DNA of 64,000 nucleotides from Tragulus kanchil. Its lineage: Eukaryota; Chordata; Mammalia; Artiodactyla; Tragulidae. The notes beneath the pieces are model-generated. The model saw only the letters and a program-made list of their open reading frames with translations, was not told the DNA's origin and made no database searches. The DNA lies in the NCBI GenBank assembly GCA_022376925.1, contig JAIOJX010000005.1, positions 93,345,001 through 93,409,000 on the forward strand, read 5' to 3'. Position 1 is the stretch's first letter. Each line of letters starts with the position of its first letter. Both the position numbers and the translations under genes were made by a program. Positions 48,279 to 59,735 of the stretch are shown here, piece by piece.

Positions 48279-49145
48279 ATGAAGGACCAAGCTAGAGAAG
48301 CACAGCTTCAAATGACAGAGGAGGAGATAGACAAATTATCTGAAAGAGAATTCAGAAAAACTATACTAATGAGGATGCAAGACGCCAAAAACAGAATATT
48401 AGAAGAAATCAGTGTACTGAGAAAAGACATGCAAGAAATGAAAAATAAGCAAATAGAGACCACCAACTCAATTGCTGAACTCAAAAATATGATAGAAGGC
48501 CTCAACAGTAGAGTATCTGAGGCTGAAGAACAGATAGGCGTGCTGGAAGATAGACTGGTGGAAATAACTGATGAGGAACAGAACAAAGCCGAAGGAATTA
48601 AAAGAACTGAGGATAGCCTCAAAGACCTATGGGACAATATCAAATGCACCAACATTAGAATTGTAGGAGTTCCAGAGGAAGAAGAGGGAAAGAAAGGTTA
48701 CGAAAAAATTCTTGAAGAGGTTATAGTAGAAGACTTCCCCAGCATGGGAAAGGAAATAGTCAACCACGTCTAAGAAGCACAAAGAGTTCCATACAGGATA
48801 AACCCCAGAAGAAATGGACCAAGGCACATTCTAATCAAACTAACGCAGACTAAATATAAAGACAGATTACTAAAAGCAGCTAGGAGCAAACAACAAATAA
48901 CATATAAAGGAAACCCCATACGTCTAACTGCGGATCTCTCAACAGAAACCCTGTAGGCCAGAAGAGAACGGCAGGACACATTTAAATGGCTAAAAGAGAA
49001 TAACCTCCAACCAAGAATTCTCTACCCAGCAAGAATCTCATTCAGAATTGATGGAGAAGTCAAAAGCTTCTCAGACAGACAAAAACTAAAAGAATTCTGT
49101 ACCACAAAACCAGCCCTACAACAAGTGTTAAAGGGCCTGATATAG
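48252..49145 (+). pseudogene. L1 ORF1 with two nonsense codons
   Basis: ORF1 encodes the L1 RNA-binding chaperone (ORF1p). A single frame of 297 codons runs from the ATG at 48252 to the stop at 49143-49145. Codons ~35-125 form a coiled coil (MQEMKNKQIETTNSIAELKN...). NIRIVGVPEEEE near codon 135 is the RRM start typical of ORF1p, and the C-terminal part follows. It is cut by a TAA at 48771-48773 and a TAG at 48954-48956, both in frame, so only 173 residues could be made. No frameshift. Confidence 0.9.
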
Positions 49146-49199
49146 CCAAGAAATACAAGAGTAGAAGTCCTACAAATCAAACCCCAGACTTCTAAGAAG

Positions 49200-52100
49200 A
49201 TGACAATAGGAACATTTGTATCAATAATTACTTTGAATGTAAAATGGACTAAATGCTCCAACCAAACGACACAGGTTGGCTGAATGGATCAAGAAACATG
49301 ACCCATATATATGCTGTTTACAAGAGACCCACTTCTGACCTAGAGACACCCATAGACTAAAAGTGAGAGGCTGGAAAAAGATATTCCATGCAAATGGAAA
49401 TCAAAAGAAAGCTGGAGTAGCAATTCTCATATCAGACAAAATAGATTTTAAAGTAAAGAAGATTCTAAGAGACAAGGCAGGTCACTACATCATGATTAAG
49501 GGATCCATCCAAGAGGAAGACATAACAGTCATGAACATCTACGCACCCAACACAGGGGCACCTCAATACATAAGACAGATACTTTCAGACTTAAAAGAAG
49601 AAATCAATAATAACACAATAATAGTAGGAGACTTTAACACTTTTCTCAAACCAATGGATAGATCATCTAAACAGAAAATTAATAAAGAAACACAAGCCTT
49701 AAATGCCACACTAGAAAAGATGGACCTCATCGATATCTTTAGGACGTTCCACCCAAAAGCAGAAGAATACACTTTCTTCTCAAGTGTTCATGGAACATTC
49801 TCCAGGATAGACCACATCTTGGGCCACAAATCTAACCTCAGTCAATTCAGGAAAACTGAAATTATATCAACCATCTTCTCGGACCACAATGCAATGAGAC
49901 TAGAGATCAACTACAGGAAAAAAACCGCTAAAAATATAAACACATGGCGATTAAACAACACATACCTAAAAAACCAACTGATTACTGAGGAAATCAAAGG
50001 AGAAATTAAAAAATTCCTAGAAGAAAATGACAATGAATATACGACCATACAAAACCTATGGGATATCGCAAAAGCAGTTCTAAGAGGGAAATTTATAGCA
50101 ATACAATCCCACCTCAAGAAACTAGGAAAATATGAAGCAGATGACTTAACCTTCCTCTTAAAACAATTGGAAAAAGAAGAACAAAAACACCCCAAAGCCA
50201 GCAGAAGACGAGAAATTATAAAGACTAGAGCAGAAATAAATCAGAAAGAAATGAAAGAAACTATAGTATGGATAAATAAAACAAAAAACTGGTTCTTTGA
50301 AAAGGTAAACAAAATTGACAAGCCTCTGGCCAGACTCATCAAGAAAAAGAGAGAAAAGAACCAGATCAACAAAATCAAAAACGAAAAAGGAGAGATTACA
50401 ACAAATCATGCAGAAATCCAAAGGATTCTGAGACTATTATGAGCAACTCTATGGCAACAAACTGGACACCTGGAAGAAATGGACAGTTTCTTGGACAGGA
50501 TTAATCTCCCAAGACTGAGCCAGGAAGAAACAGAAACTTTGAACAACCCAATCACAAGCTCAGAAATCGAATTTGTGATTAAAAATCTACCCAAAAATAA
50601 AATCCCAGGGCCAGATGGCTTCACAGCCGAATTCTACCAAACATTTAAAGAAGAGTTAATGCCTGTCCTTCTAAAACTCTTTCAAAAAATTGCACAGGAA
50701 GGAAAACTTCCAAACACATTCTATGAGGCCACCATCACCATGATACCCAAACCAGGCAAAGACAACACAAAAAAGGAAAACTATAGACCAATTTCACTGA
50801 TGAACTTAGATGCCAAGATCCTCAACAAAATCCTAGCAAACAGAATTCAACGACACGTCAAAAAACTCATACATTATGATCAAGTCGGGTTCATCCCAGG
50901 CATGCAAGGATTCTTCAACATCCGCAAATCAATCAATGTGATACACCATATCAACAGAGAGACAAAAATCACATGATCATCTCAATAGATGCAGAAAAAG
51001 CCTTCGACAAAGTACAACACCCATTTATGATAAAAACTCTTCAGAAAATGGGCATAGAAGGAACCTATCTCAACATAGTGAAAGCCATATATGAGAAGCC
51101 CACCGCGAACATTATCCTCAACGGTGAAAAACTGAAAGCATTCCCTCTAAGATCAGGAACAAGACAGGGGTGTCCACTTTTACCACTACTATTCAACATA
51201 GTCCTGGAAGTTCTAGCAACGGCAATAAGAGAAGAGAAAGAAATCAAAGGAATCCAGATTGGAAAGGAAGAAGTCAAGCTCTCTCTTTTTGCAGATGACA
51301 TGATATTATACAAAGAAAATCCCAAAGATTCTATTACAAAGCTACTAGAGCTAATCAACGAATTCATCAAAGTCGCAGGATACAAAGTCAACACACAGAA
51401 ATCACTGGCATTCCTATACACAAACAATGAAAAATCAGAAAACGAAATCAAAGAGGCAATCCCCTTCACCATTGCAACCAAAAGAATCAAATATGTAGTA
51501 ATAAACCTACCCAAAGAAACAAAAGAACTGTACACAGAAAATTACAAGACACTCATGAAAGAAATTAAAGACGACTTAAACAGATGGAGAGATATTCCAT
51601 GTTCCTGGGTCAGAAGAATCAATATTGTGAAAATGACCTTACTACCAAATATCATCTACAGATTCAATGCAATACCTATTCAACTTCCATTGACATTTTT
51701 CACAGAACTAGACCAAAGAATAACACAGCTCATATGGAAACACAAAAGACCTCGAACAGCCGAAGCAATCCTGAGAAAGAAAAACAGAGCTGGAGGGATC
51801 AGCCTCCCTAACTTCAGACTCTACTACAAAGCAACAGTCCTCAAGACAGTATGGTACTGGCACAAAAACAGAAATATCGACCAATGGAACAAGATAGAGA
51901 ACCCAGAGATAAACCCACGCACCTATGGGTACCTTATTTTTGACAAAGGAGGAGAAACTATAAAATGGGACAAAGACAGCCTCTTCAACAAGTGGTGCTG
52001 GGAGAATTGGACAGCTACATGCAAAAAACTGAAGTTGGAACATTCCCTGACACCATACACTAAGATCAACTCAAAATGGATTAAAGACCTAAATGTAAGA

Positions 52101-53014
52101 CCAGAAACCATCAATCTCTTAGAGGAGAATGTAGGCAAAACCCTCAAGGACATCAATCAAAGCAAGATCTTCTCTGACCCACCAACTAAAATAGCAGAAC
52201 TGAAAAGAAAAATGAACATGTGGGACCTCATGAAACTTCAAAGCTTTTGCACAGCAAAAGAAATTACAAAAAAGCTGAACAGACACCCCACAGAGTGGGA
52301 GAAAATCATAGCAAATGAAACAACAGACAAAGAATTAATCTCCAAAATCTACAAGCAACTCAGACAACTCAGCACAGGGAAAACGAACAACCCAATCGAA
52401 AAATGGGAAAAAGATCTAAAGAGACGCCTCTCCAAAGAGGACATACAGATGGCCCCAAAGCACATGAAGCGATGCTCAACCTCGCTTATTATTAGAGAAA
52501 TGCAAATTAAAGCTACATTGAGATACCACCTCACACCCATCAGAATGGCCATCATCCACAAATCTGCAGACAATAAATGCTGGAGAGGGTGCGGAGAAAA
52601 AGGAACCCTCTTGCATTGCTGGTGGGATGTAAACTGATACAGCCTCTGTGGAAGACAGTATGGAGATTTCTTAAAAAACTAAAAATAGAAGCACCCTATG
52701 ACCCAGCAATCCTACTACTAGGCCTATATCCTGATGAAATCAAAACTGAAAGAAGCACCTGTACCCCAATGTTCATTGCAGCTCTCTATACAATAGCCAG
52801 AACTTGGAAGCAACCTAGATGTCCATCGACGAATGAATGGATCCAGAAGCTCTGGTACATATATACAATGGAATACTACTCAGCTGTTAAAAGAAATGCA
52901 GAAGACTCAGTCCTAATGAAGTGGCTGGCTCTAGAACCTATCATCAAAAGTGAAGTAAGTCAAAAAGAGAAAGACAAATACAGTATACTAACACACATAT
53001 ATGGAATCCAGTAG
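49200..53014 (+). pseudogene. L1 ORF2 (endonuclease and reverse transcriptase), broken
   Basis: ORF2 encodes the apurinic-type endonuclease and reverse transcriptase of L1. Seen in order: start MTIGTFVSIITLN at 49200; endonuclease motifs NIYAPN, VGDFN, SRIDHIL and SDHNA (49.53-49.9 kb); RT blocks with [11 protein letters not shown] (50.6 kb), [11 protein letters not shown] (50.98 kb), [12 protein letters not shown] and FADDM (about 51.29 kb); the C-terminal zinc-knuckle-like region [16 protein letters not shown] (52.58 kb). Lesions: extra base near 49243, TGA at 49336-49338, two near-compensating indels at 50.43-50.47 kb with a TGA at 50440, a frameshift near 50.96 kb, and a one-base loss near 52.63 kb. 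Not functional. Confidence 0.92.
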
Positions 53015-53339
53015 GACGGTCTTGATAACACACGCAGGGAACTCATGGAAAAACAGACAGAGCATAGACATAGGGACATTGTGGGGAAGAAATAGGGAGG
53101 GGGAAGCATGGAGGGAGTAACATGGAAACCTATACTGTTATGTGTGGAAAAGATAGCTAGTGTCACAGTGCTAAGGGAATAGGAGTGCTTACAATGGCTT
53201 GGGGCGAAGGTCTGGAGGGGTGGGATGGGGGGAACTGGGCGGGTGGGGACCATGGATATGCATATGACTGATCTGGGAACATACATGTCTGTGAACAACA
53301 AAACTCTGTAAAACCTTTAAAATAAAGAATCAAAAAAAA

Positions 53340-53785
53340 GAGAAAGAAATGGTTTGCCTGGATGGTCAAAGTTCTTTCCAAGATGTTACAATTCCTTTGA
53401 CAAAAGATAAACTAAAAAAATACACATACAGACATACATGCACACACATTCTTATTTTTTGGAGGACAAATGTGATTTAAATGCACATGCCTTTTAATCC
53501 AACAATTTCCAACTCCACATTTAAGATTCTAAACTATAGAAATATTCATACTAGTATATAAAGTCAGTGCATAAAGTTTGCTAGTGTTATTTGTAACAGC
53601 GAAATAAAACCAACTTAAAGTCCATCAATAGGGGGAAGACTCAGTTAATTGCTGAACGTCTATCAGAAAACAACAGAATGTCTATCTAAAAGGGATGAGG
53701 TATATCCAGATGTGCTAAGAGACATAATACCTATACAAGGTGTTAACAAATTACAATTTTTTTTTCAGTTTTTGTCTGTATAACA
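53340..53785 (+). mobile_element. Old L1 3' region remnant (about 53470-53735)
   Basis: gcacatgccttttaatccaac, cataaagtttgctagtgtt, taacagcgaaataaaaccaac and gtccatcaatagggggaag follow the order of ancient L1 ORF2/3' sequence in eroded form. Confidence 0.6.
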
Positions 53786-55958
53786 GTCTTGGGAGTCAGA
53801 AAGTCAAAGTTCACACATCTGCTCTATCACTTTCTGACTCATTAACACAGACACGTTCCTTAATCTCTATGGACTTCAGTTTTCTATTAAGTGGGGACAG
53901 TTATAGAGAATCTGCCCTGGAGTGTTCTTGTACCAATTAACTAAGTAAAACACGACAAGCATTAAGTTTTCAATACATGTTAGATATTATTTCCCATTAC
54001 ACAAAGTTTTGCTGTTGTCGTGGTTAAAGCTATCAATCTCTTCCTGAACGACTTTTCAATTTTGGCTTCTGTACCAGAAATACTCCTAAAATTTATTTCC
54101 TCAAATAGTCAATTCTTACCATTTACTAAATATTCCATGCTCTTGATACAAATTTGAAATGCCACTTTAATCATAAGCAAAATCCCTACATATATGGAAG
54201 TCTATTCCTGGCCTCTAAACCAGGGTGTAGCAAACATTTCAGGTAAAGAGTCAAGTAGTAAATACTACAACCAATCAACTCTGCCTTGTAGCACAAAGGC
54301 AGCCATAGAACAAATGTGTGAATGAATAGCAGAGGTGTGTTCCAATGGATACAAATTTTAACTTTATATAATTTCATGTTACAAACTATTATTTTTCCTT
54401 TTTTCTCAGGCACTGAAAATATAAAAGCCACTCTTAGGCCATAGACCATATTAAAATAGGTGGTTTGGCTACCCATACTCTAAACCCTTACAATTTTTAC
54501 ATTCTTAAAATTGTTTTATATTTATAAAATTCCACAAAACAAATACATGTGATAAAAATGTTAAATGCAGTTTTTATCAGGGTATACAGGGACACCTCTC
54601 CCTTCTAACCCAAAGGCCCAGTTCCCCTCTCTAGTTTTTGTGTATTCTTCTAAATCTATTGACATTTTAACATCTCAGCAGAAATAGTCTTATATGTGTA
54701 TATGTAAATTTCCACATGTGAATTCATCTTCAGGATAAATCCCTTGTAATGGAACTGCTGGGACAAATTTCCATAAAGTGTTCATTCCAACAGTATCTGG
54801 TCAGTTATCTATAGCTTCTCCCTTACTCAGGATAAACCTTCCAACATGCCTTACCTGTTACCCACCTTGCCAACGTCTTGGGAGTCAGAAAGTCAAAGTT
54901 CACACATCTGCTCTATCTTTTGCTCTAACACAGACACGTTCCTTAATCTCTATGGACTTCAGTTTTCTATTAAGTGGGGACAGTTATAGAGAATCTGCCC
55001 TGGAGTGTTCTTGTACCAATTAACTAAGTAAAACACGACAAGCATTAAGTTTTCAATACATGTTAGATATTATTTCCCATTACACAAAGTTTTGCTGTTG
55101 TCGTGGTTAAAGCTATCAATCTCTTCCTGAACGACTTTTCAATTTTGGCTTCTGTACCAGAAATACTCCTAAAATTTATTTCCTCAAATAGTCAATTCTT
55201 ACCATTTACTAAATATTCCATGCTCTTGATACAAATTTGAAATGCCACTTTAATCATAAGCAAAATCCCTACATATATGGAAGTCTATTCCTGGCCTCTA
55301 AACCAGGGTGTAGCAAACATTTCAGGTAAAGAGTCAAGTAGTAAATACTACAACCAATCAACTCTGCCTTGTAGCACAAAGGCAGCCATAGAACAAATGT
55401 GTGAATGAATAGCAGAGGTGTGTTCCAATGGATACAAATTTTAACTTTATATAATTTCATGTTACAAACTATTATTTTTCCTTTTTTCCCAAGCACTGAA
55501 AAATATAAAAGCCACTCTTAGGCCATAGACCATATTAAAATAGGTGGTTTGGCTACCCATACTCTAAACCCTTACAATTTTTACATTCTTAAAATTGTTT
55601 TATATTTATAAAATTCCACAAAACAAATACATGTGATAAAAATGTTAAATGCAGTTTTTATCAGGGTATACAGGGACACCTCTCCCTTCTAACCCAAAGG
55701 CCCAGTTCCCCTCTCTAGTTTTTGTGTATTCTTCTAAATCTATTGACATTTTAACATCTCAGCAGAAATAGTCTTATATGTGTATATGTAAATTTCCACA
55801 TGTGAATTCATCTTCAGGATAAATCCCTTGTAATGGAACTGCTGGGACAAATTTCCATAAAGTGTTCATTCCAACAGTATCTGGTCAGTTATCTATAGCT
55901 TCTCCCTTACTCAGGATAAACCTTCCAACATGCCTTACCTGTTACCCACCTTGCCAAC
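53786..55958. repeat. Direct duplication D18 (53786-54874 / 54875-55958)
   Basis: Offset 1089. Near its start the second copy is altered (ctatcttttgctctaacac in place of ctatcactttctgactcattaacac); tttctcaggcactgaaaat differs from tttcccaagcactgaaaaat. Sequence is AT-rich intron with no gene; 54560-54870 may be an old LINE piece. Confidence 0.93.
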
Positions 55959-55966
55959 CAACTTTA

Positions 55967-56316
55967 TTTATTTTTTTAAAGATTTATTTATTTATTTATT
56001 TTGGGCAGCGGTCGGGTTGGGAAGGGAGGGGAGCAGGCGGGCCACTTCTATTGGTCTTTCGTTTCTCTATGTTCATCTGTCTTTGTTCTTTGGCTCCTGT
56101 GGGCCTCCCATCTCTGTGGTGTCTGTCGTTGCAGAGCGCTGGCTCTGGGCGCATGCGCTCCAGAGCTTTGGCTCGCTCCAGAGCTCTGGCTCGGTAATTG
56201 GACACATCAGTCCAGCTGCTCCGTGGCACGTGGGATCTTCCCAGGCCAGGGCTCGAACCGGCGCCCCTTGCACTGCAAGGCGGTGTCCTTACCCACTGGA
56301 CCACCAGGGGAAGCCC
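55967..56316 (-). mobile_element. CpG-rich tRNA SINE, copy 7, with internal repeat
   Basis: Minus-strand full copy with exact 14-base target-site duplication gccaaccaacttta at 55953-55966 and 56317-56330. The A-rich tail appears as tttaaagatttatttattta. The body has a unique local duplication at 56157-56192 (ctccagagctttggctcg then ctccagagctctggctcg). Confidence 0.92.
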
Positions 56317-56379
56317 GCCAACCAACTTTAAAATCACGTTAAATATCTGTTCCACATTACAGACTTAAAAACTATACCT

Positions 56380-56709
56380 GGGCTTCCCTGGTGGTCCAGT
56401 GGGTAAGGACACCGCCTTGCAGTGCAAGGGGCGCCGGTTCGATCCCTGGCCTGGGAAGTCCCACGTGCCGCGGAGCGGCTGGACTGATGTGTCCAATTAC
56501 TGAGCTGGAGCTCTGGAGCACATGTGCCCAGAGCCAGTGCTCTGCGACAACAGAGGCCACCGCGATGGGAGGCCCACACAGGCCAAAGAACAAAGATGGA
56601 TGAAAAATGGACAAATGAAAGACCAATAGAAGTGGCCCACCTGCTCCCCTCCCTCCCCACCCCACCCCCACCAAAATAAATAAATAAATCTTAAAAAAAA
56701 AACAAAAAC
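56380..56709 (+). mobile_element. CpG-rich tRNA SINE, copy 8
   Basis: Plus-strand full copy: A box tggtccagtgg, B box ggttcgatccc, C-rich segment ctcccctccctccccacccc, (AAAT)n and an A-run. Target-site duplication aactatacct at 56370-56379 and 56710-56719. Head-to-head with copy 7, with 63 bases between. Confidence 0.92.
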
Positions 56710-56997
56710 AACTATACCTACTCTGGCTTATGAATTCTTCCTTTGCATTGCATTAAATGTATCAGTTATTTAGCAACGCCTTGGAAAAGAAGTACGTTTT
56801 TCTGTTTTTCTTTGATCATTGTTTCTTGAATTCCACATCTGTTTTTCTTGGATTCATTTTTCATTTGATATCCTGAGGCATTCTGGGTCTGGGTAAAATG
56901 ATTTTACTTTGCTCCTATTTTGAATAAGAGTTCAGTGAAAGAGAAGATTCTGAATTCAAAACATGTCCAACGGGGGAAAAATGCCCAGTGAGCACTT

Positions 56998-57119
56998 TTG
57001 GCAGGGAGGGGCCACACCACATGACATGTGCAATCTTAGCTCCCCAACCAGGGATGGAACCCGTGCCTCCTGTGGTGGAAGTGGGGAGTCTTAGCCAATG
57101 GACCACCAGGGAAGTCCCT
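56998..57119 (-). mobile_element. CHR-2-like SINE (repeated at 58139-58253)
   Basis: ggccacaccacatgacatgtg, gctccccaaccagggatgg, gagtcttagccaatggacc and accagggaagtccc on the plus strand: reverse of a short tRNA SINE. Confidence 0.8.
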
Positions 57120-57174
57120 GTTCCTACACTCTGTGTCTTAGTACTCAAGAACTGACTATGTATTTTCAGGGCAG

Positions 57175-57177
<3 letters not shown>

Positions 57178-57226
<49 letters not shown>
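57178..57226. repeat. (TA)n microsatellite (repeated at 58312-58361)
   Basis: About 24 pure TA units. The two copies have nearly the same length although such runs mutate fast, which supports one locus read twice. Confidence 0.95.
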
Positions 57227-57230
<4 letters not shown>

Positions 57231-57247
57231 GCAGGCTGTGACTTGTT

Positions 57248-57436
57248 TGACTACGCTCTGTCATGTCAACTCTTTGCAACCCCACAGACTACAACCTGCC
57301 ACGCTCCTCTGTCATGGGACTGTTCCGACAAGAATACTGGAGTGGGTTGCCATTTCCTCCTCCAAGGGATGTTTCCATCCCAGGGATCAAACCCATCACA
57401 GGTGGATTCTTTACCCCTGAACCACTGGGAAAGTCA
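57248..57436 (-). mobile_element. Bov-tA SINE (repeated at 58382-58570)
   Basis: caactctttgcaaccccaca, gaatactggagtgggttgcc, gggatcaaacccatcacagg, gaaccactgggaaagtc: reverse of the Bov-tA tail and head. Confidence 0.88.
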
Positions 57437-57439
57437 TAC

Positions 57440-58138
57440 CTTCCCGAATCTTGAGCATATCAGTATTTATCTTAAAGGTTCTTCTTATTTTTCTTACATG
57501 AACCCCATTGCTTCAGGTCCAGTCCTTGTTTTTGTTCAGTCTGGGGCATCTCTTACTTACTACTGATGCCCCATTAATGTTTAGTGATTTTTCTGGTCTG
57601 TTTCCATTATAAATGTATCACTATCTCAGTACATGTGGAAATCACTGTACTCCTGTAGTAAATTCAATATATAACTAACCTTATGATTCAATTTTACATT
57701 TATACCTAGGACTTTGTGCAGTATGACAACAACTATATTAAGCGTTCTGACTTGCACTCCTATGATTCTTCAATCCATTTTTAGTCACATTTTTTTTGGT
57801 GTTTCATTTCCCCTAACAACCACTAACTTGAGTAATGCAGTTCTTACCTAAGCATTATAGAAAAAGTCTCAGGGACAGAACAGCACCAGCTTTATCTAAC
57901 AGACTTAACTAACGGACAGTTAAATAACGACAGTCTGGTAGAAAACTGTCATAGACATGCAATCCAAAGAGTCAATAATACGGTAATAAATCACTTAAGT
58001 CTTGAAAATATTAGTGTTATGCTTTTGGCCAATCTTTAAGTTACAGAAGTTAACATAACAAATCGTATTTTTTAAAGAGGAAGACTCCATGATTAAAAGT
58101 AATTTTCCATCTCAAAATCAAAATGCCGGGTCCATATT
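57440..58138. other. Intron 1, no gene recognised
   Basis: AT-rich sequence without a recognisable exon or named repeat; occurs again at 58574-59249 through D19. Confidence 0.45.
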
Positions 58139-58308
58139 GGAGGGGCCACACCACATGACATGTGCAATCTTAGCTCCCCAACCAGGGATGGAACCCGTGC
58201 CTCCTGTGGTGGAAGTGGGGAGTCTTAGCCAATGGACCACCAGGGAAGTCCCTGTTCCTACACTCTGTGTCTTAGTACTCAAGAACTGACTATGTATTTT
58301 CAGGGCAG

Positions 58309-58364
<56 letters not shown>

Positions 58365-59264
58365 GCAGGCTGTGACTTGTTTGACTACGCTCTGTCATGT
58401 CAACTCTTTGCAACCCCACAGACTACAACCTGCCACGCTCCTCTGTCATGGGACTGTTCCGACAAGAATACTGGAGTGGGTTGCCATTTCCTCCTCCAAG
58501 GGATGTTTCCATCCCAGGGATCAAACCCATCACAGGTGGATTCTTTACCCCTGAACCACTGGGAAAGTCATACCTTCCCGAATCTTGAGCATATCAGTAT
58601 TTATCTTAAAGGTTCTTCTTATTTTTCTTACATGAACCCCATTGCTTCAGGTCCAGTCCTTGTTTTTGTTCAGTCTGGGGCATCTCTTACTTACTACTGA
58701 TGCCCCATTAATGTTTAGTGATTTTTCTGGTCTGTTTCCATTATAAATGTATCACTATCTCAGTACATGTGGAAATCACTGTACTCCTGTAGTAAATTCA
58801 ATATATAACTAACCTTATGATTCAATTTTACATTTATACCTAGGACTTTGTGCAGTATGACAACAACTATATTAAGCGTTCTGACTTGCACTCCTATGAT
58901 TCTTCAATCCATTTTTAGTCACATTTTTTTTGGTGTTTCATTTCCCCTAACAACCACTAACTTGAGTAATGCAGTTCTTACCTAAGCATTATAGAAAAAG
59001 TCTCAGGGACAGAACAGCACCAGCTTTATCTAACAGACTTAACTAACGGACAGTTAAATAACGACAGTCTGGTAGAAAACTGTCATAGACATGCAATCCA
59101 AAGAGTCAATAATACGGTAATAAATCACTTAAGTCTTGAAAATATTAGTGTTATGCTTTTGGCCAATCTTTAAGTTACAGAAGTTAACATAACAAATCGT
59201 ATTTTTTAAAGAGGAAGACTCCATGATGATTAAAAGTAATTTTCCATCTACTTTATGATTTAGT

Positions 59265-59735
59265 CATTTCACAGCTGAGAGAAATACACGGATGTTTGCC
59301 AAGTCATTTGCAAGAATGTTCATAGGAGTCTTCAAAATACATAATATACGAAAACTAGGAACATAAATATCAACCGACAGAGGAGGAGCCATATAGTCAT
59401 GCAATAGACTACCACACAGCAATAAAAAAGAACGAACTACCAATACAGAAAACATTATGGGTGAAACTTCTAAGCAGTATGCTGAGTATACTGTATGACT
59501 CCATTAATATTAAGCTCCAAATAAACAAAATAGATGATGACAAAAGTCTGAATACTGACGGGGGGCGGGGCGCTCAGGGGTCTAATTAAAAAGAACCAGG
59601 GGGAAACTATAGGTATTGATATGCTGAAGCTGGTGGTTGCACAACTTAATACATAAAAATTCATCGAACTATACAGAGATTCGTGTACTTGACTTCATAT
59701 ATATTTTATACTTTGATCAAAAAAAAGGAAAAAAA
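59265..59735 (+). mobile_element. Ancient L1 3' end (partly repeated at 60566-60823)
   Basis: Standard old L1 terminus order: tagactaccacacagcaata, aaaaagaacgaactaccaat, actgtatgactccattaat, ggtggttgcacaacttaat, attcatcgaactatacag. Frames are lost. Confidence 0.8.

Larger units (their letters stand above)
45096..53339 (+). mobile_element. Near full-length L1 retrotransposon, inactive
   Basis: Order: CpG-rich 5' UTR (45.1-46.1 kb), pyrimidine-rich AT stretch (46.1-48.2 kb, lengthened by D17), ORF1 (48.25-49.15 kb), ORF2 (49.2-53.0 kb), 3' UTR with AATAAA at 53321 and an A-run at 53332-53338. Without D17 it is about 7.1 kb. Both ORFs are broken, so it cannot mobilise itself. It is antisense to CSGALNACT2, the usual tolerated direction in introns. 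I found no convincing target-site duplication. The 5' boundary is approximate. Confidence 0.88.
57005..59249. repeat. Direct duplication D19 (57005-58138 / 58139-59249)
   Basis: Offset 1134. Contains a SINE, a (TA)n run and a Bov SINE. Differences: catgattaaaag against catgatgattaaaag, and a 28-base bridge (58111-58138) at the end of copy one. Confidence 0.95.

Noticed and set aside
49200..53014. Endogenous retrovirus pol gene
   Set aside because: Endonuclease-then-RT order, FADDM motif, the CWWD-type C terminus and poly-A tail without LTRs mark L1 ORF2.
43584..53339. Twin priming (5' inversion) of a single L1
   Set aside because: In twin priming the inverted part is the upstream segment of the same copy; here the inverted part repeats the 3' end already present in the other element.
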